Shown here in pieces: positions 8,759 through 18,978 of a DNA stretch of 60,632 nucleotides; positions within the stretch are counted from its first letter, which is position 1, and each line of letters begins with the position of its first letter. The position numbers and the translations under genes are program-made. A model generated the notes under the pieces. It had not been told where the DNA came from, made no database searches, and saw only the letters and a list, made by a program, of their open reading frames with translations. The stretch covers positions 1 through 60,632 of the forward strand of contig SMXG01000048.1 of the NCBI GenBank assembly GCA_004356775.1, written 5' to 3'. Source of the stretch: Betaproteobacteria bacterium (GTDB lineage Bacteria; Pseudomonadota; Gammaproteobacteria; Burkholderiales; Nitrosomonadaceae).

Positions 8759-9058
8759 TTTTCGTAACACAACCATCAGTTCATCAATTGCTACATTACC
8801 TTTTCCAGACTTGATTGCACCTTGCATGCAGCCGTGAGTATGATTTTCTAGCAGTCGCATGGCAACGGCATCAAGCGCAGATTGCAGCGCAGATACTTGG
8901 TTTAAGACGTCAACGCAATAACGATCTTCCGCTATCATTTTGGTGACACCGCGTACCTGTCCCTCAATACGGTTGAGTCGCTTTATCAGTGCATCTTTGT
9001 TTGGCTGCACCACAGTCTTAGGTGTGTTGCATGGTTTTTTTTTAGATAATGACTTCAA
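8747..9058 (-). CDS. csoR: CsoR-family copper-sensing repressor
   Basis: The 103-residue all-helical protein belongs to the CsoR/RcnR (DUF156) family. It has the family signature [14 protein letters not shown] and the copper triad of true CsoR proteins: Cys48, His73 and Cys77, with the same spacing (25 and 4) as the Cys36-His61-Cys65 set of the founding member. Such proteins release operator DNA when they bind Cu(I). The start is TTG at 9058, supported by AGGAG six bases upstream, and it overlaps the end of copZ by 17 bases, so translation is likely coupled. Being last in the copA-copZ-csoR operon, it probably represses its own promoter upstream of copA. Confidence 0.88.
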   Translation of the reverse strand: MKSLSKKKPCNTPKTVVQPNKDALIKRLNRIEGQVRGVTKMIAEDRYCVDVLNQVSALQSALDAVAMRLLENHTHGCMQGAIKSGKGNVAIDELMVVLRKFAR

Positions 9059-9248
9059 AACCCGCTCCTACGATTGCTTCTTTGAAATGATTTTCATTAG
9101 TTTTTTTGGCATCGTATTGGATTGTGGCCTGTTTGTCTTCTAGCGAAACATCTGTACTACTTACTCCGGAAATTTCCTCCAGTACGTTTTTTACACTCCT
9201 GACACAACCCATGCAGGTCATGCCTTTGATATTCACTATAGTTTGCAT
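9042..9248 (-). CDS. copZ: Copper chaperone CopZ (heavy-metal-associated domain protein)
   Basis: A 68-residue single HMA domain with the Cu(I)-binding loop GMTCMGC at residues 9-15. CopZ-type proteins carry Cu(I) in the cytosol and pass it to the ATPase CopA or to CsoR. ATG 9248 ([12 protein letters not shown]) is chosen over upstream in-frame starts because it begins right at the domain's first strand. The gene lies 32 bases after copA and overlaps csoR. Confidence 0.88.
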   Translation of the reverse strand: MQTIVNIKGMTCMGCVRSVKNVLEEISGVSSTDVSLEDKQATIQYDAKKTNENHFKEAIVGAGFEVII

Positions 9249-9280
9249 TTTATATACTTCATTGATAAAAGATTTGTGTT

Positions 9281-11674
9281 TCAAGAACCTGCCTGCCACC
9301 GTTTCAACAACAAAGAGTTGCCTACTACCGACACTGAGCTCATCGCCATTGCTGCGGCCGCAATCATCGGATTGAGTAATCCCATTGCCGCAAGAGGTAT
9401 GCCAAGTACGTTGTAGATGAAAGCAAAAAATAGATTCTGACGGACTTTACTAAGCGTTCTGTGGGAGAGAGAAATCGCATCAGCTACACTCATCAGGTCA
9501 TCGCGTACTAGGGTGATGTCGGCGGCTTCAATCGCCACATCAGAGCCAGAACCTATGGCGAAACTCACGTTAGCTGCTGCCAGCGCTGGAGCATCATTTA
9601 TGCCATCTCCCACCATAGCGGTAAACTTACCACTAGCTTTCATTCTTTCCACTTCAGCGGCCTTATCTTGTGGCAGTACTTCGGCGCGGTAACTGGTAAT
9701 TCCTACCTGCTCGGCAATAGCGTAGGCAGTAGCGGGGTTGTCACCTGTGAGCATCATCACTTCGATTCCCATGGATTGCAAACGCTCTACCGCCTGTTTG
9801 GAAGTACTCCGCAGTTGGTCGGCAATTGCGAGGTATCCAAGGACTTCAAGTTTGCCGCTGAACATTTTGGCAACACCGATGACGGTTTTACCTTCAGCTT
9901 GAAGTGTGGCTATACGATCGCTATCAATTACGGCACCGCGATTAATTAAAAATTTTGTTGCACCGAGCATAAACTCAGTTCCATCAATGCGAGCAATGAT
10001 TCCGTTGCCAGTGACGGCGATAAAATCACTGACTGTTTGCGGTCTAATATTCATGCCCTCGGCACGTTCTAATACTGCTTTGGCAAAAGGATGTTCCGAA
10101 CTCTGTTCCAAGGTAGCGGCAACCTGCATTAAAACATGCTCAGCAATCGATCCTGCAGGAACAATATTGGTAACCACTGGCTTACCTTCTGTGAGGGTAC
10201 CAGTCTTGTCCACAATAAGTGTCTGGATTTTTTCTGCCTGTTCCAGTGCGGCAGCATTTTTAATCAGTACGCCGACTTGCGCGCCGCGCCCTGTTCCGAC
10301 CATGATTGCTGTTGGTGTAGCTAGCCCTAGCGCGCAGGGGCAAGCAATTACCAATACTGTTACGGCGTTAATAAGTGCCAGAACGAAATCGTCGACAAAC
10401 CACCAAGTCAGTATCAGAGTCAGAGCGCTAATAGCTACCACTACAGGCACAAATATGCCAGAAATTGTATCGGCCATTCTCTGGATTGGCGCTTTGGAAC
10501 CCTGCGCTTCTTCTACTAGGCGGATGATGGCCGCAAGTTGGGTATACGTGCCAACACTGGTGGCACGGCATTTGAGCAGGCCTTGTTGGTTCATGGTTGC
10601 GGCGTAAACTTTTGTGCCAACCGGTTTGGGAACTGGCAGGCTCTCGCCGGTCAGCATTGATTCGTTTACACTGGACGAACCCTCGATGACGATACCATCT
10701 ACTGGCAGATTTTCACCCGGGCGTACGATAAAAATATCATTTATCTTAAGGGTGTTTGCGTCTACCTCAATGATCTCACCATCATGCTCCACCCGTGCAG
10801 TTTTGGGTTGTAGTCCGATAAGTTTTTCAATGGCCGCTGAAGTTTTACCTTTGGCACGAGCCTCCATTAGCTTGCCCAGCAAAACCAGAGTGATGATGGC
10901 TGCGCCTGACTCAAAATAAACATGTTGATTTAGCACCAACAATGTTACAACCGCACTAAAAAAATATGCCATGCTAGTGCCAAGTGCAACCAAAACATCC
11001 ATGTTTGCGCTGCCTCCGCGAATCGCGTGCCATGCGCCTGTATAGAAGCGCATACCAATCCAAAATTGTACAGGAGTTGCCAGTAACCACTGCAGCCAGC
11101 GCGGTAGCAACTCGGCATTTGTGTCCGAAAAAATAGCAACCATATGTAGCATTAATGGTAGGGTAAGGGCAGCAGAAATCCAAAACATACGAAGTTCTGC
11201 CTGGTAGGCAACAAGTCGTCGTGCTTTTTCTTCAGCACGGTTGGCTTCGTTGATCTCAGTCGCGCTATAGCCTTCTTTGACAACGGCAGCAATCAGATCA
11301 CTCACCGTTGTAAATCCAGGGTTGAAGCTAGCGTGGACTTTTTCTGAGGCTAGATTGACAGTGGCCGCAACCCCAGGAAGATTGTTCAACGCCCTCTTAA
11401 TACGCCTGCTACATGCTGTACAGGTCATCCCATTAATTTGTAGTTGTACCGATTGGGAAACAACATGAAATCCAGCTTTTTCAATAGAGCGAACCAGATT
11501 GTCAGGTATGGTCTGGGTATCATCGAATTTGATTCGTGCTTTCTCGTTAGCCAGATTAACTACTGCATGTACACCTGGCAGTTTATTTAGATTCTTTTCT
11601 ATACGTATTGCACAGGACGCACAAGTCATGCCCTCGATAGGTAGTTCGATTTGTTTAAGATTGGGAGAGTTCAA
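9281..11674 (-). CDS. copA: Cu(I)-exporting P1B-type ATPase CopA
   Basis: This 797-residue pump exports Cu(I) from cytosol to periplasm. It carries two N-terminal HMA domains (GMTCASC near residue 15 and GMTCTAC near 83), eight expected membrane segments, the Cu-translocating CPC motif in [13 protein letters not shown], the phosphorylation site [11 protein letters not shown], a TGES loop and the [10 protein letters not shown] hinge. Start is TTG 11674, preceded by AGGA with a 7-base spacing; no nearby ATG would keep the first HMA domain whole. It is the first gene of copA-copZ-csoR and is transcribed from a promoter carrying a CsoR-type operator. Confidence 0.95.
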   Translation of the reverse strand: MNSPNLKQIELPIEGMTCASCAIRIEKNLNKLPGVHAVVNLANEKARIKFDDTQTIPDNLVRSIEKAGFHVVSQSVQLQINGMTCTACSRRIKRALNNLPGVAATVNLASEKVHASFNPGFTTVSDLIAAVVKEGYSATEINEANRAEEKARRLVAYQAELRMFWISAALTLPLMLHMVAIFSDTNAELLPRWLQWLLATPVQFWIGMRFYTGAWHAIRGGSANMDVLVALGTSMAYFFSAVVTLLVLNQHVYFESGAAIITLVLLGKLMEARAKGKTSAAIEKLIGLQPKTARVEHDGEIIEVDANTLKINDIFIVRPGENLPVDGIVIEGSSSVNESMLTGESLPVPKPVGTKVYAATMNQQGLLKCRATSVGTYTQLAAIIRLVEEAQGSKAPIQRMADTISGIFVPVVVAISALTLILTWWFVDDFVLALINAVTVLVIACPCALGLATPTAIMVGTGRGAQVGVLIKNAAALEQAEKIQTLIVDKTGTLTEGKPVVTNIVPAGSIAEHVLMQVAATLEQSSEHPFAKAVLERAEGMNIRPQTVSDFIAVTGNGIIARIDGTEFMLGATKFLINRGAVIDSDRIATLQAEGKTVIGVAKMFSGKLEVLGYLAIADQLRSTSKQAVERLQSMGIEVMMLTGDNPATAYAIAEQVGITSYRAEVLPQDKAAEVERMKASGKFTAMVGDGINDAPALAAANVSFAIGSGSDVAIEAADITLVRDDLMSVADAISLSHRTLSKVRQNLFFAFIYNVLGIPLAAMGLLNPMIAAAAMAMSSVSVVGNSLLLKRWQAGS

Positions 11675-11700
11675 AATAATTCCTAGTTACCAACAAAATA

Positions 11701-11729
11701 ACAATATACCCCTATGGGGTATAAGTCAA
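11701..11729 (-). promoter_or_regulatory. copA promoter (sigma70-type)
   Basis: Reading the minus strand, TTGACT (11729-11724) and TATTGT (11706-11701) are separated by 17 bases, a good match to -35 and -10 boxes. The predicted start of transcription, near 11694, lies about 20 bases before the copA TTG codon. Confidence 0.65.
11705..11723. promoter_or_regulatory. CsoR-type operator
   Basis: TATACCCC-TAT-GGGGTATA is an inverted repeat with 8-base arms and a 3-base centre. The pattern of a G/C tract flanked by A/T matches operators of CsoR-family copper repressors. It fills the spacer between the -35 and -10 boxes of copA, so bound repressor would block polymerase. The operon's last gene encodes the matching regulator. 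Confidence 0.7.
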
Positions 11730-11808
11730 TATGTCTTAATTTGGTACTGAGAAAATAGCTTTAGGAAAATACGTTTAAGTAAGTCTAGAACTACTTTAGC
11801 GTAATAGG

Positions 11809-13314
11809 TTAATTTTCCTGCCGCAATTGAGGGAACAGGATCACGTCACGAATACTGGGGCTATCGGTAAGCAGCATAACTAATCGATCTATGCCGATAC
11901 CTTCACCCGCAGTAGGGGGGAGGCCATGTTCTAGTGCACGAATATAATCGGCGTCGTAGTGCGTAGCCTCTGTATCACCCGCTTCCTTGGCATGCGCTTG
12001 CTCCAGGAAGCGTACTGCCTGATCTTCCGGATCGTTCAATTCGGAAAAGCCATTGGCGATTTCGCGACCGGCAATGTAGAGCTCGAAGCGGTCAGTTATT
12101 TCTGGATTGTTGTCATTACGGCGCGCTAGGGGAGAGACATCTGTCGGATAATCAATGATAAAAATCGGATCGATTAGTAAGTGTTCAGTGGTTTCGCTAA
12201 ATAGATAAAGCTGTAATCCACCAATCCCTTCTTCCGGTTTGTGAATAATATTGAGTGACCGTAATTTGTTGATCAAAAATGTGCGGTCGTTGAGCTGTAC
12301 ATCAGTATATTCTGGTTGAAACTTTTGGATCGCTTTATTGATAGATAGTCGCAAGAACGGATACGCAAGATCAATTTCGTGTCCCTGATAAGAAATTTTG
12401 GTTGTGCCCAGTATTTTCACCGCTATTTCACGAAGCATAGTTTCAGTGAGGTCCATCAAATATGTGTGGTCTTGGTAGGCTTCGTAAAATTCTAGCATGG
12501 TAAACTCAGGATTATGCCGGATGGAAATTCCTTCGTTTCTGAAACTGCGGTTTATTTCAAAAACCTTTTCCATTCCCCCTACCACTAGGCGCTTTAAATA
12601 AAGCTCTGGTGCAATGCGTAAATAAAGGTCCATGTCTAGCGCATTGTGATGGGTGGCAAAAGGCCGTGCCGCCGCACCACCGGGGATAGGGTGCATCATC
12701 GGTGTCTCTACTTCCAGATAACCACGAGTGACAAAAAAATCACGTATAGACTGAATAATCTTAGAGCGCGCGACAAATACCTTGCGTGTGTCCTCATTAG
12801 CAATTAGGTCAAGATAACGCTGACGATATTTCTGTTCCCGATCTGTCAGACCGTGGAACTTTTCTGGCAGAGGGCGCAATGATTTAGTTAATAGGCGAAG
12901 ACTGGTGACACGCACAGAGAGTTCACCAGTTCTGGTTATGAACAGTGTTCCTTGCGCACCTAAAATATCACCTAAATCATAATGCTTGAATGTAGCATAA
13001 GTGGATTCACCAGTAATATCGTTGGTGACGTAAAGTTGAATATGTCCACTCATGTCTTGAATGGTTGCGAAGCTTGCTTTGCCCATGATACGTTTTAACA
13101 TCATGCGTCCAGCTACTCGCACGATTATTGGATTTGCTTCTAGAATATCGTTAGATTGTTCATCATATTTTTTGTGGAGGTCTGATGCCAGGTCATTACG
13201 GCGGAAATCGTTTGGAAAGGCATTACCCGCCAGACGCAACGCAGCCAATTTGGCACGACGCTTCTCAATAATCTGATTGATGTCTTGTTGCGGCTTGTCT
13301 TCCTGTTCACTCAT
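11809..13314 (-). CDS. lysS: Lysyl-tRNA synthetase (class II)
   Basis: The 501-residue enzyme charges tRNA-Lys. It has the N-terminal OB-fold anticodon-binding domain (residues ~60-150) and a class II core: motif 2 around [20 protein letters not shown] and motif 3 [13 protein letters not shown] near the C-terminus. Length is normal. ATG 13314 is preceded by AAGGGCAGGAA. In many bacteria prfB lies next to lysS; here msrB lies between the two. Confidence 0.96.
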   Translation of the reverse strand: MSEQEDKPQQDINQIIEKRRAKLAALRLAGNAFPNDFRRNDLASDLHKKYDEQSNDILEANPIIVRVAGRMMLKRIMGKASFATIQDMSGHIQLYVTNDITGESTYATFKHYDLGDILGAQGTLFITRTGELSVRVTSLRLLTKSLRPLPEKFHGLTDREQKYRQRYLDLIANEDTRKVFVARSKIIQSIRDFFVTRGYLEVETPMMHPIPGGAAARPFATHHNALDMDLYLRIAPELYLKRLVVGGMEKVFEINRSFRNEGISIRHNPEFTMLEFYEAYQDHTYLMDLTETMLREIAVKILGTTKISYQGHEIDLAYPFLRLSINKAIQKFQPEYTDVQLNDRTFLINKLRSLNIIHKPEEGIGGLQLYLFSETTEHLLIDPIFIIDYPTDVSPLARRNDNNPEITDRFELYIAGREIANGFSELNDPEDQAVRFLEQAHAKEAGDTEATHYDADYIRALEHGLPPTAGEGIGIDRLVMLLTDSPSIRDVILFPQLRQEN

Positions 13315-13623
13315 TTCCTGCCCTTAAAAACATATAAATCTCTTACTATATGTGGCGCAGATTATAGCGTGTGTGCCACACTCTGTGTCATCATCTTACC
13401 GAAACAAGTACGCATCAAATTATTTCTTACATTCCACGTGATGTTCGACTTATTGTATAGTTGAGTATATTTTTTTGCATACACAAAACATTAAACATAT
13501 AAAATTGTTTTTAATCTTCAAAGTTGTTACTACCATACTGTTAATAGTAAGTATTAAACTAGTAGTGAATAGCGTAGATAGCATACTGGAGAGCAACAGT
13601 ACTCTAATCAATCAGTCAATTCT
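13315..13623. other. Intergenic region between lysS and msrB
   Basis: These 309 AT-rich bases separate two divergent genes and must hold both promoters. Beyond A/T-rich stretches I see no convincing promoter, operator, hairpin or small gene. msrB has no clear ribosome binding site before its ATG. Confidence 0.5.
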
Positions 13624-14109
13624 ATGAAAAATTTACAGAAATCAGACCTGGCCGAGTTAAAACAAAAATTGCCCACTGAACAGTTTATCGTCACACAGCA
13701 AAACGCTACGGAGCGGCCTTTCCAGAACGCATATTGGAACAATTATAAGCCAGGACTTTACGTAGATGTGGTATCGGGTGAGCCGCTTTTTAGCTCGCTG
13801 GATAAGTTTGATTCCGGTACTGGCTGGCCGAGTTTTATGCGCCCAGTTAATCGTAGTGGAATTGTAGAGAAGCAAGATCGCAAATATGGTATGGCGCGGA
13901 CAGAAGTGCGCTCGAGGCAAGCCGATTCGCACCTGGGACACGTGTTTGATGATGGCCCAGAGCCGACGTGGAAGCGCTACTGTATTAACTCGGCATCTTT
14001 ACGATTTATCCCGGTAGAGAGGATAAGTGAGGAAGGTTACGGAGCTTATTTGGATACGTTTATAAAAGCAGACTTAGTTAAAGCGAGTATGGGTAATTTG
14101 AAGGAATGA
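13624..14109 (+). CDS. msrB: Peptide-methionine (R)-S-oxide reductase MsrB
   Basis: The 161-residue enzyme reduces methionine-R-sulfoxide in damaged proteins. Family motifs are [15 protein letters not shown] (residues 64-71), [17 protein letters not shown] and the catalytic [11 protein letters not shown], with Cys120 as the nucleophile. It lacks the four Cys (two CxxC) that bind structural zinc in many MsrBs. Cys120 is the only cysteine in the protein, so there is no internal resolving Cys either; recycling would need direct reduction by another thiol. The gene is monocistronic. Confidence 0.92.
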   Translation: MKNLQKSDLAELKQKLPTEQFIVTQQNATERPFQNAYWNNYKPGLYVDVVSGEPLFSSLDKFDSGTGWPSFMRPVNRSGIVEKQDRKYGMARTEVRSRQADSHLGHVFDDGPEPTWKRYCINSASLRFIPVERISEEGYGAYLDTFIKADLVKASMGNLKE

Positions 14110-14216
14110 ACCTAAACATTGTGTAAAATATCTTGGCTCTTGCTCCCTAAAGTCGAGGATAACCGAGAGAAAAAAACGGTGTAATAATAGTAACATCATC
14201 TTTTTCTGACTGAGGA

Positions 14217-15321
14217 TCAGACACCCTGTTTCAAACTTGCCAGGATAAATTCATCCAACCCACCATCGAGTACTCCTTGAGTATTGCCGATCTCTATACC
14301 TGTGCGTAGATCCTTGATACGAGACTGGTCCAGTACATAAGAACGTATCTGATGTCCCCAGCTGATGTCAGTTTTGGAGTCTTCCATCTCTTGTTTTTTG
14401 TCACTGCGTTTACGCAATTCTACTTCGTATAGGCGCGACTTTAGCATTGCCATTGCTTCTGCACGGTTACGGTGCTGAGATCTGTCATTCTGGCATCGCA
14501 CTACAATACCGGAGGGATTATGAGTAATGCGGATAGCCGAATCTGTTTTGTTGATGTGTTGTCCACCTGCACCGGAAGCACGATAAGTATCAATGCGCAA
14601 ATCTGCAGGATTGATTGCTATTTCGATTGTATTGTCCACTTCAGGATAGATAAATACACTGGCAAACGAGGTATGACGGCGATTACCGGAGTCAAATGGT
14701 GATTTACGTACTAGCCGGTGAATGCCACTTTCGGTGCGCAGATAGCCGTAGGCGTAATCACCAGATATTTTGAGAGAAGCACTCTTAATACCCGTGACCT
14801 CACCGGAAGATTCCTCTAGTACTTCTGCTTTATAACCACGTCGTTCGCAATAGCGCAGATACATGCGTTCTAGCATCGCCGCCCAATCCTGCGCTTCTGT
14901 GCCGCCAGAACCAGATTGAATTTCCAAGAAGCAGTTATTGGAATCCATCGGATTGGAAAACATGCGGCAAAACTCCATGTCTGCTACGGTTATTTCCAGT
15001 TTCCCCACATCCCTGCAGATGCTTTCTAGCATATTATTGTCATCTTCTTCTCTTGCCATTTGGAACAGATCACTGGCATCTTGCAATTGCTGTCCAATCG
15101 CTTTTAAAGTAAAGATAATGTCTTCCAGAATTTTCTTTTCGCGTCCCCATTCCTGAGCGCGTTTACTATCACCCCAAATTGCGGGATCCTCTGCCAGCCG
15201 AGAGAGTTCGTTCAGACGTGTTTGCTTGGCGTCAAAGTCAAAGATACCTCCGCAACTCTATTGCTCGATTATTGAGATCGGCGAGTTGGTTGGTAATAGC
15301 GTTAATTTGTTCTGCTTCCAT
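14217..15321 (-). CDS. prfB: Peptide chain release factor 2 (programmed +1 frameshift)
   Basis: RF2 ends translation at UGA and UAA. It is encoded in two frames. Frame one runs from ATG 15321 ([12 protein letters not shown]...) to an in-frame TGA at 15240-15238; shifting +1 at CTT-TGA-C continues with [12 protein letters not shown] and the rest to 14217, about 367 residues in all. The catalytic GGQ lies in [18 protein letters not shown], and the stop-codon-reading SPF tripeptide in RKSPFDSG. The shorter single-frame reading, from 15086, lacks the N-terminal domain and is not the full protein. Confidence 0.95.
15237..15252 (-). promoter_or_regulatory. prfB programmed frameshift site
   Basis: The minus strand reads CGGAGGTATCTTTGAC. 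An internal Shine-Dalgarno-like GGAGG lies just upstream of the slippery CTT and the UGA stop, followed by C. This is the known autoregulatory layout: low RF2 stalls at UGA and favours the +1 shift that makes more RF2. Confidence 0.93.
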
Positions 15322-15474
15322 ATACGTTTTATCCAAAAATGCGAAAAATGTGGAATTATACAGTAAGCTAAATAAGCTGCATCTGCCACTATTACTTTGT
15401 ATTCTACGATATGTTAAAAACCTGTTCCAAAGACTTGTCAGCAAGAAAGTCTATTTTTTCGTTACAATTGCAAA

Positions 15475-16197
15475 ATGTCAAAATTCTTTGCATTAATTCC
15501 AGCGGCAGGTTCCGGTTTGCGCATGGAGAATAATCTACCCAAACAATATTTACCACTAGCTGGCAGGCCAATGATTTATCATGTTTTGCGTACACTGTGT
15601 CGTTCTCCAGGGATTGCTAGCGTGCTTGTTGTTCTTGCGCCTGGTGATAGTGAGTGGTTAAAACATGACTGGTCGGAATTTTTTGGCAAGTTAGTAGTGC
15701 TTGATTGTGGCGGCACAACTCGTGCCATGAGCATACTCAATGGTCTTAAAGCAGCACCGGATGAATTGTCCATCAGCGATGATGATTGGGTGCTAGTGCA
15801 TGATGCAGCAAGGCCTTGTTTGAGTGAAGCGCAACTTGATAAGTTAATGAACGAACTTACTGACGATGCAGTGGGCGGGTTGCTAGCAGTTCCCTTGGCC
15901 GATACACTAAAACGAAGCGGTGCTAGCAATCGGGTTGAGCATACGGAATCTAGGAAAGGTTTGTGGCAGGCACAGACGCCGCAAATGTTTCGCTACAAGT
16001 TGCTGGTGGATGCCTTGAGCAGGCCTGGCAGCATGAGGATGACTGACGATGCTAGCGCAGTTGAGGCATTAGGTTTGCATCCTAAGTTGGTACTTAGCGA
16101 CGCACGTAATTTAAAAATAACTTATCCACAGGACTTGATTTTGGCAGAACTGATACTACGAGCACAACAAAAAGGGGAGTATGGTGAGTGTGGTTAG
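15475..16197 (+). CDS. ispD: 2-C-methyl-D-erythritol 4-phosphate cytidylyltransferase
   Basis: This is the third enzyme of the MEP isoprenoid pathway, joining CTP and MEP to give CDP-ME. The 240-residue product begins with the nucleotidyltransferase motif [20 protein letters not shown] (residues 8-27) and has [10 protein letters not shown] and the DDASAVE segment near the C-terminus. Start ATG 15475 has no obvious ribosome binding site. ispF starts 17 bases before its stop, and ispE, the next enzyme, is far away at 57913. Confidence 0.95.
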   Translation: MSKFFALIPAAGSGLRMENNLPKQYLPLAGRPMIYHVLRTLCRSPGIASVLVVLAPGDSEWLKHDWSEFFGKLVVLDCGGTTRAMSILNGLKAAPDELSISDDDWVLVHDAARPCLSEAQLDKLMNELTDDAVGGLLAVPLADTLKRSGASNRVEHTESRKGLWQAQTPQMFRYKLLVDALSRPGSMRMTDDASAVEALGLHPKLVLSDARNLKITYPQDLILAELILRAQQKGEYGECG

Positions 16198-16681
16198 AAT
16201 TGGGCAAGGTTCTGATGTGCACCAGTTGATCGAAGGCCGTAAGCTTATCATTGGCGGCGTAACGATTCCTTATGATAAGGGTTTGCTCGGGCATTCCGAC
16301 TCAGATGTGTTGTTGCATGCAATTTGCGACGCATTACTAGGTGCGGCTGCGCTTGGAGATATTGGCAGGCATTTTTCAGATGCTAATCCGCGCTACAAAA
16401 ATATTGACAGTCGAGTTTTACTTCGGGAAGTCTCCCATTTATTGGGAGAAAATAACTACAAGCTGATCAATATTGATGCGACGATTATTGCACAGGCACC
16501 TAAAATGTCACCGCACATTCCAACCATGATTACTAACATTGCACATGACCTTGGGGTGCAGGCTAAGGATATCAACATCAAAGCCAAAACCACTGAACAT
16601 CTTGGTCCGATAGGTCGGGGTGAGGGTATCGAGGCGGAGGCAGTATGCCTGATTATCAGAACAAAGAATGTGGACGGCTGA
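16181..16681 (+). CDS. ispF: 2-C-methyl-D-erythritol 2,4-cyclodiphosphate synthase
   Basis: IspF closes CDP-ME 2-phosphate to the cyclodiphosphate. The 166-residue product has the zinc ligands in GQGSDVHQL (Asp12, His14) and the [11 protein letters not shown] segment, and the C-terminal [21 protein letters not shown] typical of the family. Its ATG lies inside the end of ispD (17-base overlap), so translation is coupled. Confidence 0.95.
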   Translation: MVSVVRIGQGSDVHQLIEGRKLIIGGVTIPYDKGLLGHSDSDVLLHAICDALLGAAALGDIGRHFSDANPRYKNIDSRVLLREVSHLLGENNYKLINIDATIIAQAPKMSPHIPTMITNIAHDLGVQAKDINIKAKTTEHLGPIGRGEGIEAEAVCLIIRTKNVDG

Positions 16682-17259
16682 GACAAAGACAGACATCGGG
16701 AAGGTCTGTCCGTGTTTTCTTTGCGATATGGCCGAAATATACAGTGTGTCGGCAACTATGCGTTTTGTCAGAGAAGCTAGAATTAGTTTGCGGTGGACGA
16801 AGAACCAGAGCAGAAAGCATTCATCTCACACTGATTTTTCTGGGAGAAATGGGAACTAGCCAGTTGGATGCGCTATGCTTAGCAATTAATGCAGTAAAGG
16901 GGCGGGCTTTTAATTTTATTGTTGATGGAGTTTGCTACTGGAAATTCAACCGCGTAGTCTACGCAGGAGCAGGTGAGGTTCCACTGGAACTTTTTGATTT
17001 AGTGGGTTCTTTAAAGGAAACTTTGTCTGCCAATGGATTTCCGTTCGATCACAGAACTTTTACGCCACACATAACGCTGGTCAGAAAGGTTCGGCCCCAT
17101 GTTTTACCTAAATTGTTGAAAAGTCTGGCGGAGCCGATTGTCTGGCCTGTAAGTGAGTGGATACTGGTGAAATCGGAACAGGCGAGTGACAGATCAGTTT
17201 ATACCCCTATCGGACGCTGGCCCTTGGTATCCGACTCAAAGGTAAATGCAGTTTTCTAA
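16645..17259 (+). CDS. thpR: RNA 2',3'-cyclic phosphodiesterase (2'-5' RNA ligase family)
   Basis: The 204-residue protein belongs to the 2H phosphoesterase family. Its two H-x-T motifs are HLTL (near residue 62) and HITL (near 143); VRVFFAIWP is the usual first strand, here preceded by ~22 extra residues. ThpR enzymes open 2',3'-cyclic phosphates and can join 2'-5' RNA ends in vitro; the cellular role is unclear. ATG 16645 overlaps ispF by 37 bases, and I see no other good start upstream of the first strand. The 3' end overlaps a convergent gene by 24 bases. Confidence 0.82.
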   Translation: MPDYQNKECGRLRQRQTSGRSVRVFFAIWPKYTVCRQLCVLSEKLELVCGGRRTRAESIHLTLIFLGEMGTSQLDALCLAINAVKGRAFNFIVDGVCYWKFNRVVYAGAGEVPLELFDLVGSLKETLSANGFPFDHRTFTPHITLVRKVRPHVLPKLLKSLAEPIVWPVSEWILVKSEQASDRSVYTPIGRWPLVSDSKVNAVF

Positions 17260-17676
17260 ATGCTTTGTCAGTTGTTTCTTGCTGGCCTTGGTGTAATCCT
17301 TTTCGAAGCTGTCGCTTACTAGAATCCTCACATGGCTGTCTAAGTTGCTGTTAATGAGTCCTATAAAGGGTGCGGAAGCAACTAGGATCAGACGCTGATA
17401 ACTATTGGCAGTGCGTCCATGATCAAGTTCTTTGGCAAGCTGAAGAGCAAAGTGCTGGGCTTCGTTTTGTTTCGGATCAGTAGCGGGTATGAAGGAACCA
17501 TGACCACTACCATGACCATTGTAGCGCCCAGGACGGTCTGAAACCAAGTCTTGAGCCTTTCCCCTGCTAGCGTTGTGTTCAAATTCCTTGAGTTTATGAA
17601 GCCCTTTTTTTGGTCCATAGTTTGCATAGAGATGTGCTGCGCTTGCGTTTGCGACAAGAATCCACGTAATGCTCAT
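17236..17676 (-). CDS. Host-attachment family protein
   Basis: The 146-residue product resembles the Host_attach family, named for a plant-associated Agrobacterium protein but widespread in free-living proteobacteria. Visible family features are the first strand ITWILVANASAAHLY, a Gly/His-rich loop around residues 53-62 (RYNGHGSGHGSF), and LILVASAPFIGLI. Function is unknown; the fold may resemble release-factor-related archaeal proteins. There is no signal peptide. It converges on thpR with a 24-base overlap. Confidence 0.75.
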   Translation of the reverse strand: MSITWILVANASAAHLYANYGPKKGLHKLKEFEHNASRGKAQDLVSDRPGRYNGHGSGHGSFIPATDPKQNEAQHFALQLAKELDHGRTANSYQRLILVASAPFIGLINSNLDSHVRILVSDSFEKDYTKASKKQLTKHLENCIYL

Positions 17677-17848
17677 AGTATGCCCTCCATAAAATGATTA
17701 TGTGGCGATATGGGCGGAGAAAACACCCTCACCATCAGCATATCACTGCTACAATTAAGTACACAGTAAATCCCACACAAAAATTCACTGAGAAGTAGAT
17801 ATCATTGAATTTACTAAAATTTTCGATATTTCTTAAATTCTCGCTACC

Positions 17849-18520
17849 TTGAAAATTCTTGCTTTCGATACCTCCTCTGAATACTGTTCGATTGCCATTT
17901 GGATAGATGGGGAAATTCTGAGCCGAAGGGTTTTTGCAGGACAGCGGCATTCCGAACTTCTCCTACCAATGTTGCAGGAATTACTAGCGCAGGCTGAATT
18001 GACGCTGGTGCAATTGGATGGCATCGCTTTCGGTGCCGGGCCCGGATCATTTACGGGATTACGCATTGCTTGTGGGGTAGCGCAGGGACTGGCTTTCGGC
18101 TCAAATCTACCAGTAATAGGTATCTCCACACTGGAAGCATTGGCACAGCAAGCTAGCAATAATAGCGTGATTACAGCGATCGATGCCAACATGGGCGAGA
18201 TTTATCATGCTGCCTATGTAAAATCTGCGGACGATTGGCGACCGGTAAGCATACCAACTCTTTGTTTGCCACAGCATGTGCCGTTAGTACCAGGAAATAA
18301 TTGGGTTGCTTGTGGCAGTGGCTTTGGTACATATGGTGAAGCCTTGCGTAGTCAGTACGGTAGTTGCATCACTCGTATCGAAAGTGATCTTAAACCGCAC
18401 GCACGGGAGATGACACAATTAGCTGAAAAAGGTTTTGTGAAGGGACTTGGAATTGACCCGGTTGATGCTGCCCCAATTTATATTCGTAACAAGGTGGCTT
18501 TAAAGGAAAGCGAAAGATGA
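17849..18520 (+). CDS. tsaB: tRNA threonylcarbamoyladenosine biosynthesis protein TsaB
   Basis: TsaB is the non-catalytic ASKHA-fold partner of TsaD in making the t6A37 modification of ANN-decoding tRNAs. The 223-residue protein starts with LAFDTSSEYCSIAI and contains GAGPGSFTGLRIACGVAQGLA, the family hallmark. Start is TTG 17849; no ATG allows the first strand, and no clear ribosome binding site is seen. rimI overlaps its stop by ATGA. Confidence 0.92.
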   Translation: MKILAFDTSSEYCSIAIWIDGEILSRRVFAGQRHSELLLPMLQELLAQAELTLVQLDGIAFGAGPGSFTGLRIACGVAQGLAFGSNLPVIGISTLEALAQQASNNSVITAIDANMGEIYHAAYVKSADDWRPVSIPTLCLPQHVPLVPGNNWVACGSGFGTYGEALRSQYGSCITRIESDLKPHAREMTQLAEKGFVKGLGIDPVDAAPIYIRNKVALKESER

Positions 18521-18978
18521 GTGCCCAGTTAAAGGAAATACCAGGAATCAGGCAAATGTTTGTGACAGATCTAGATGAGATTATAGTCATTGAACAGGAA
18601 GTTTTTCTTTTTCCCTGGACACGGGGCAATTTCGGAGATTCGATGAGTTCCGGATACCATTGCTATGTATTAGAGTTTGCCGGCCATATTTTTGGCTACG
18701 GTGTGATGACAATTGGCTCCGGTGAGGCTCATGTGCTTACGCTTAGCGTCGCCGCAGGATCGCAACGAGAAGGGTGGGGAGAGAAATTATTGCAGCACTT
18801 TATTTGTCTTGCCAAAGCACATCACGCACGATCTTTATTCCTAGAGGTACGTAAATCTAATCTTGGCGCTGCCGGGTTGTACGAGCGAATAGGTTTTAGA
18901 AAGATTGCAACTCGCACAGGCTATTATCCTGCGATGGGTGGGCGCGAGGATGCGATTGTTATGGAGTTGACGCTATGA
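18517..18978 (+). CDS. rimI: Ribosomal protein S18 alanine N-acetyltransferase
   Basis: A 153-residue GNAT acetyltransferase. The acetyl-CoA motif is partly changed (SVAAGSQREGWGEKLL, where QRxGxG is expected); LFLEVRKSNLGAAGLYERIGF and the RTGYYPA region are typical of RimI. tsaB-rimI is a common pairing. Both ends overlap neighbours by four bases (ATGA). Confidence 0.9.
   Translation: MSAQLKEIPGIRQMFVTDLDEIIVIEQEVFLFPWTRGNFGDSMSSGYHCYVLEFAGHIFGYGVMTIGSGEAHVLTLSVAAGSQREGWGEKLLQHFICLAKAHHARSLFLEVRKSNLGAAGLYERIGFRKIATRTGYYPAMGGREDAIVMELTL

Noticed and set aside
16122-16130. Perfect DnaA-box sequence TTATCCACA
   Set aside because: It is a single copy inside the ispD coding region, with no second box or AT-rich unwinding element, so it does not suggest an origin.
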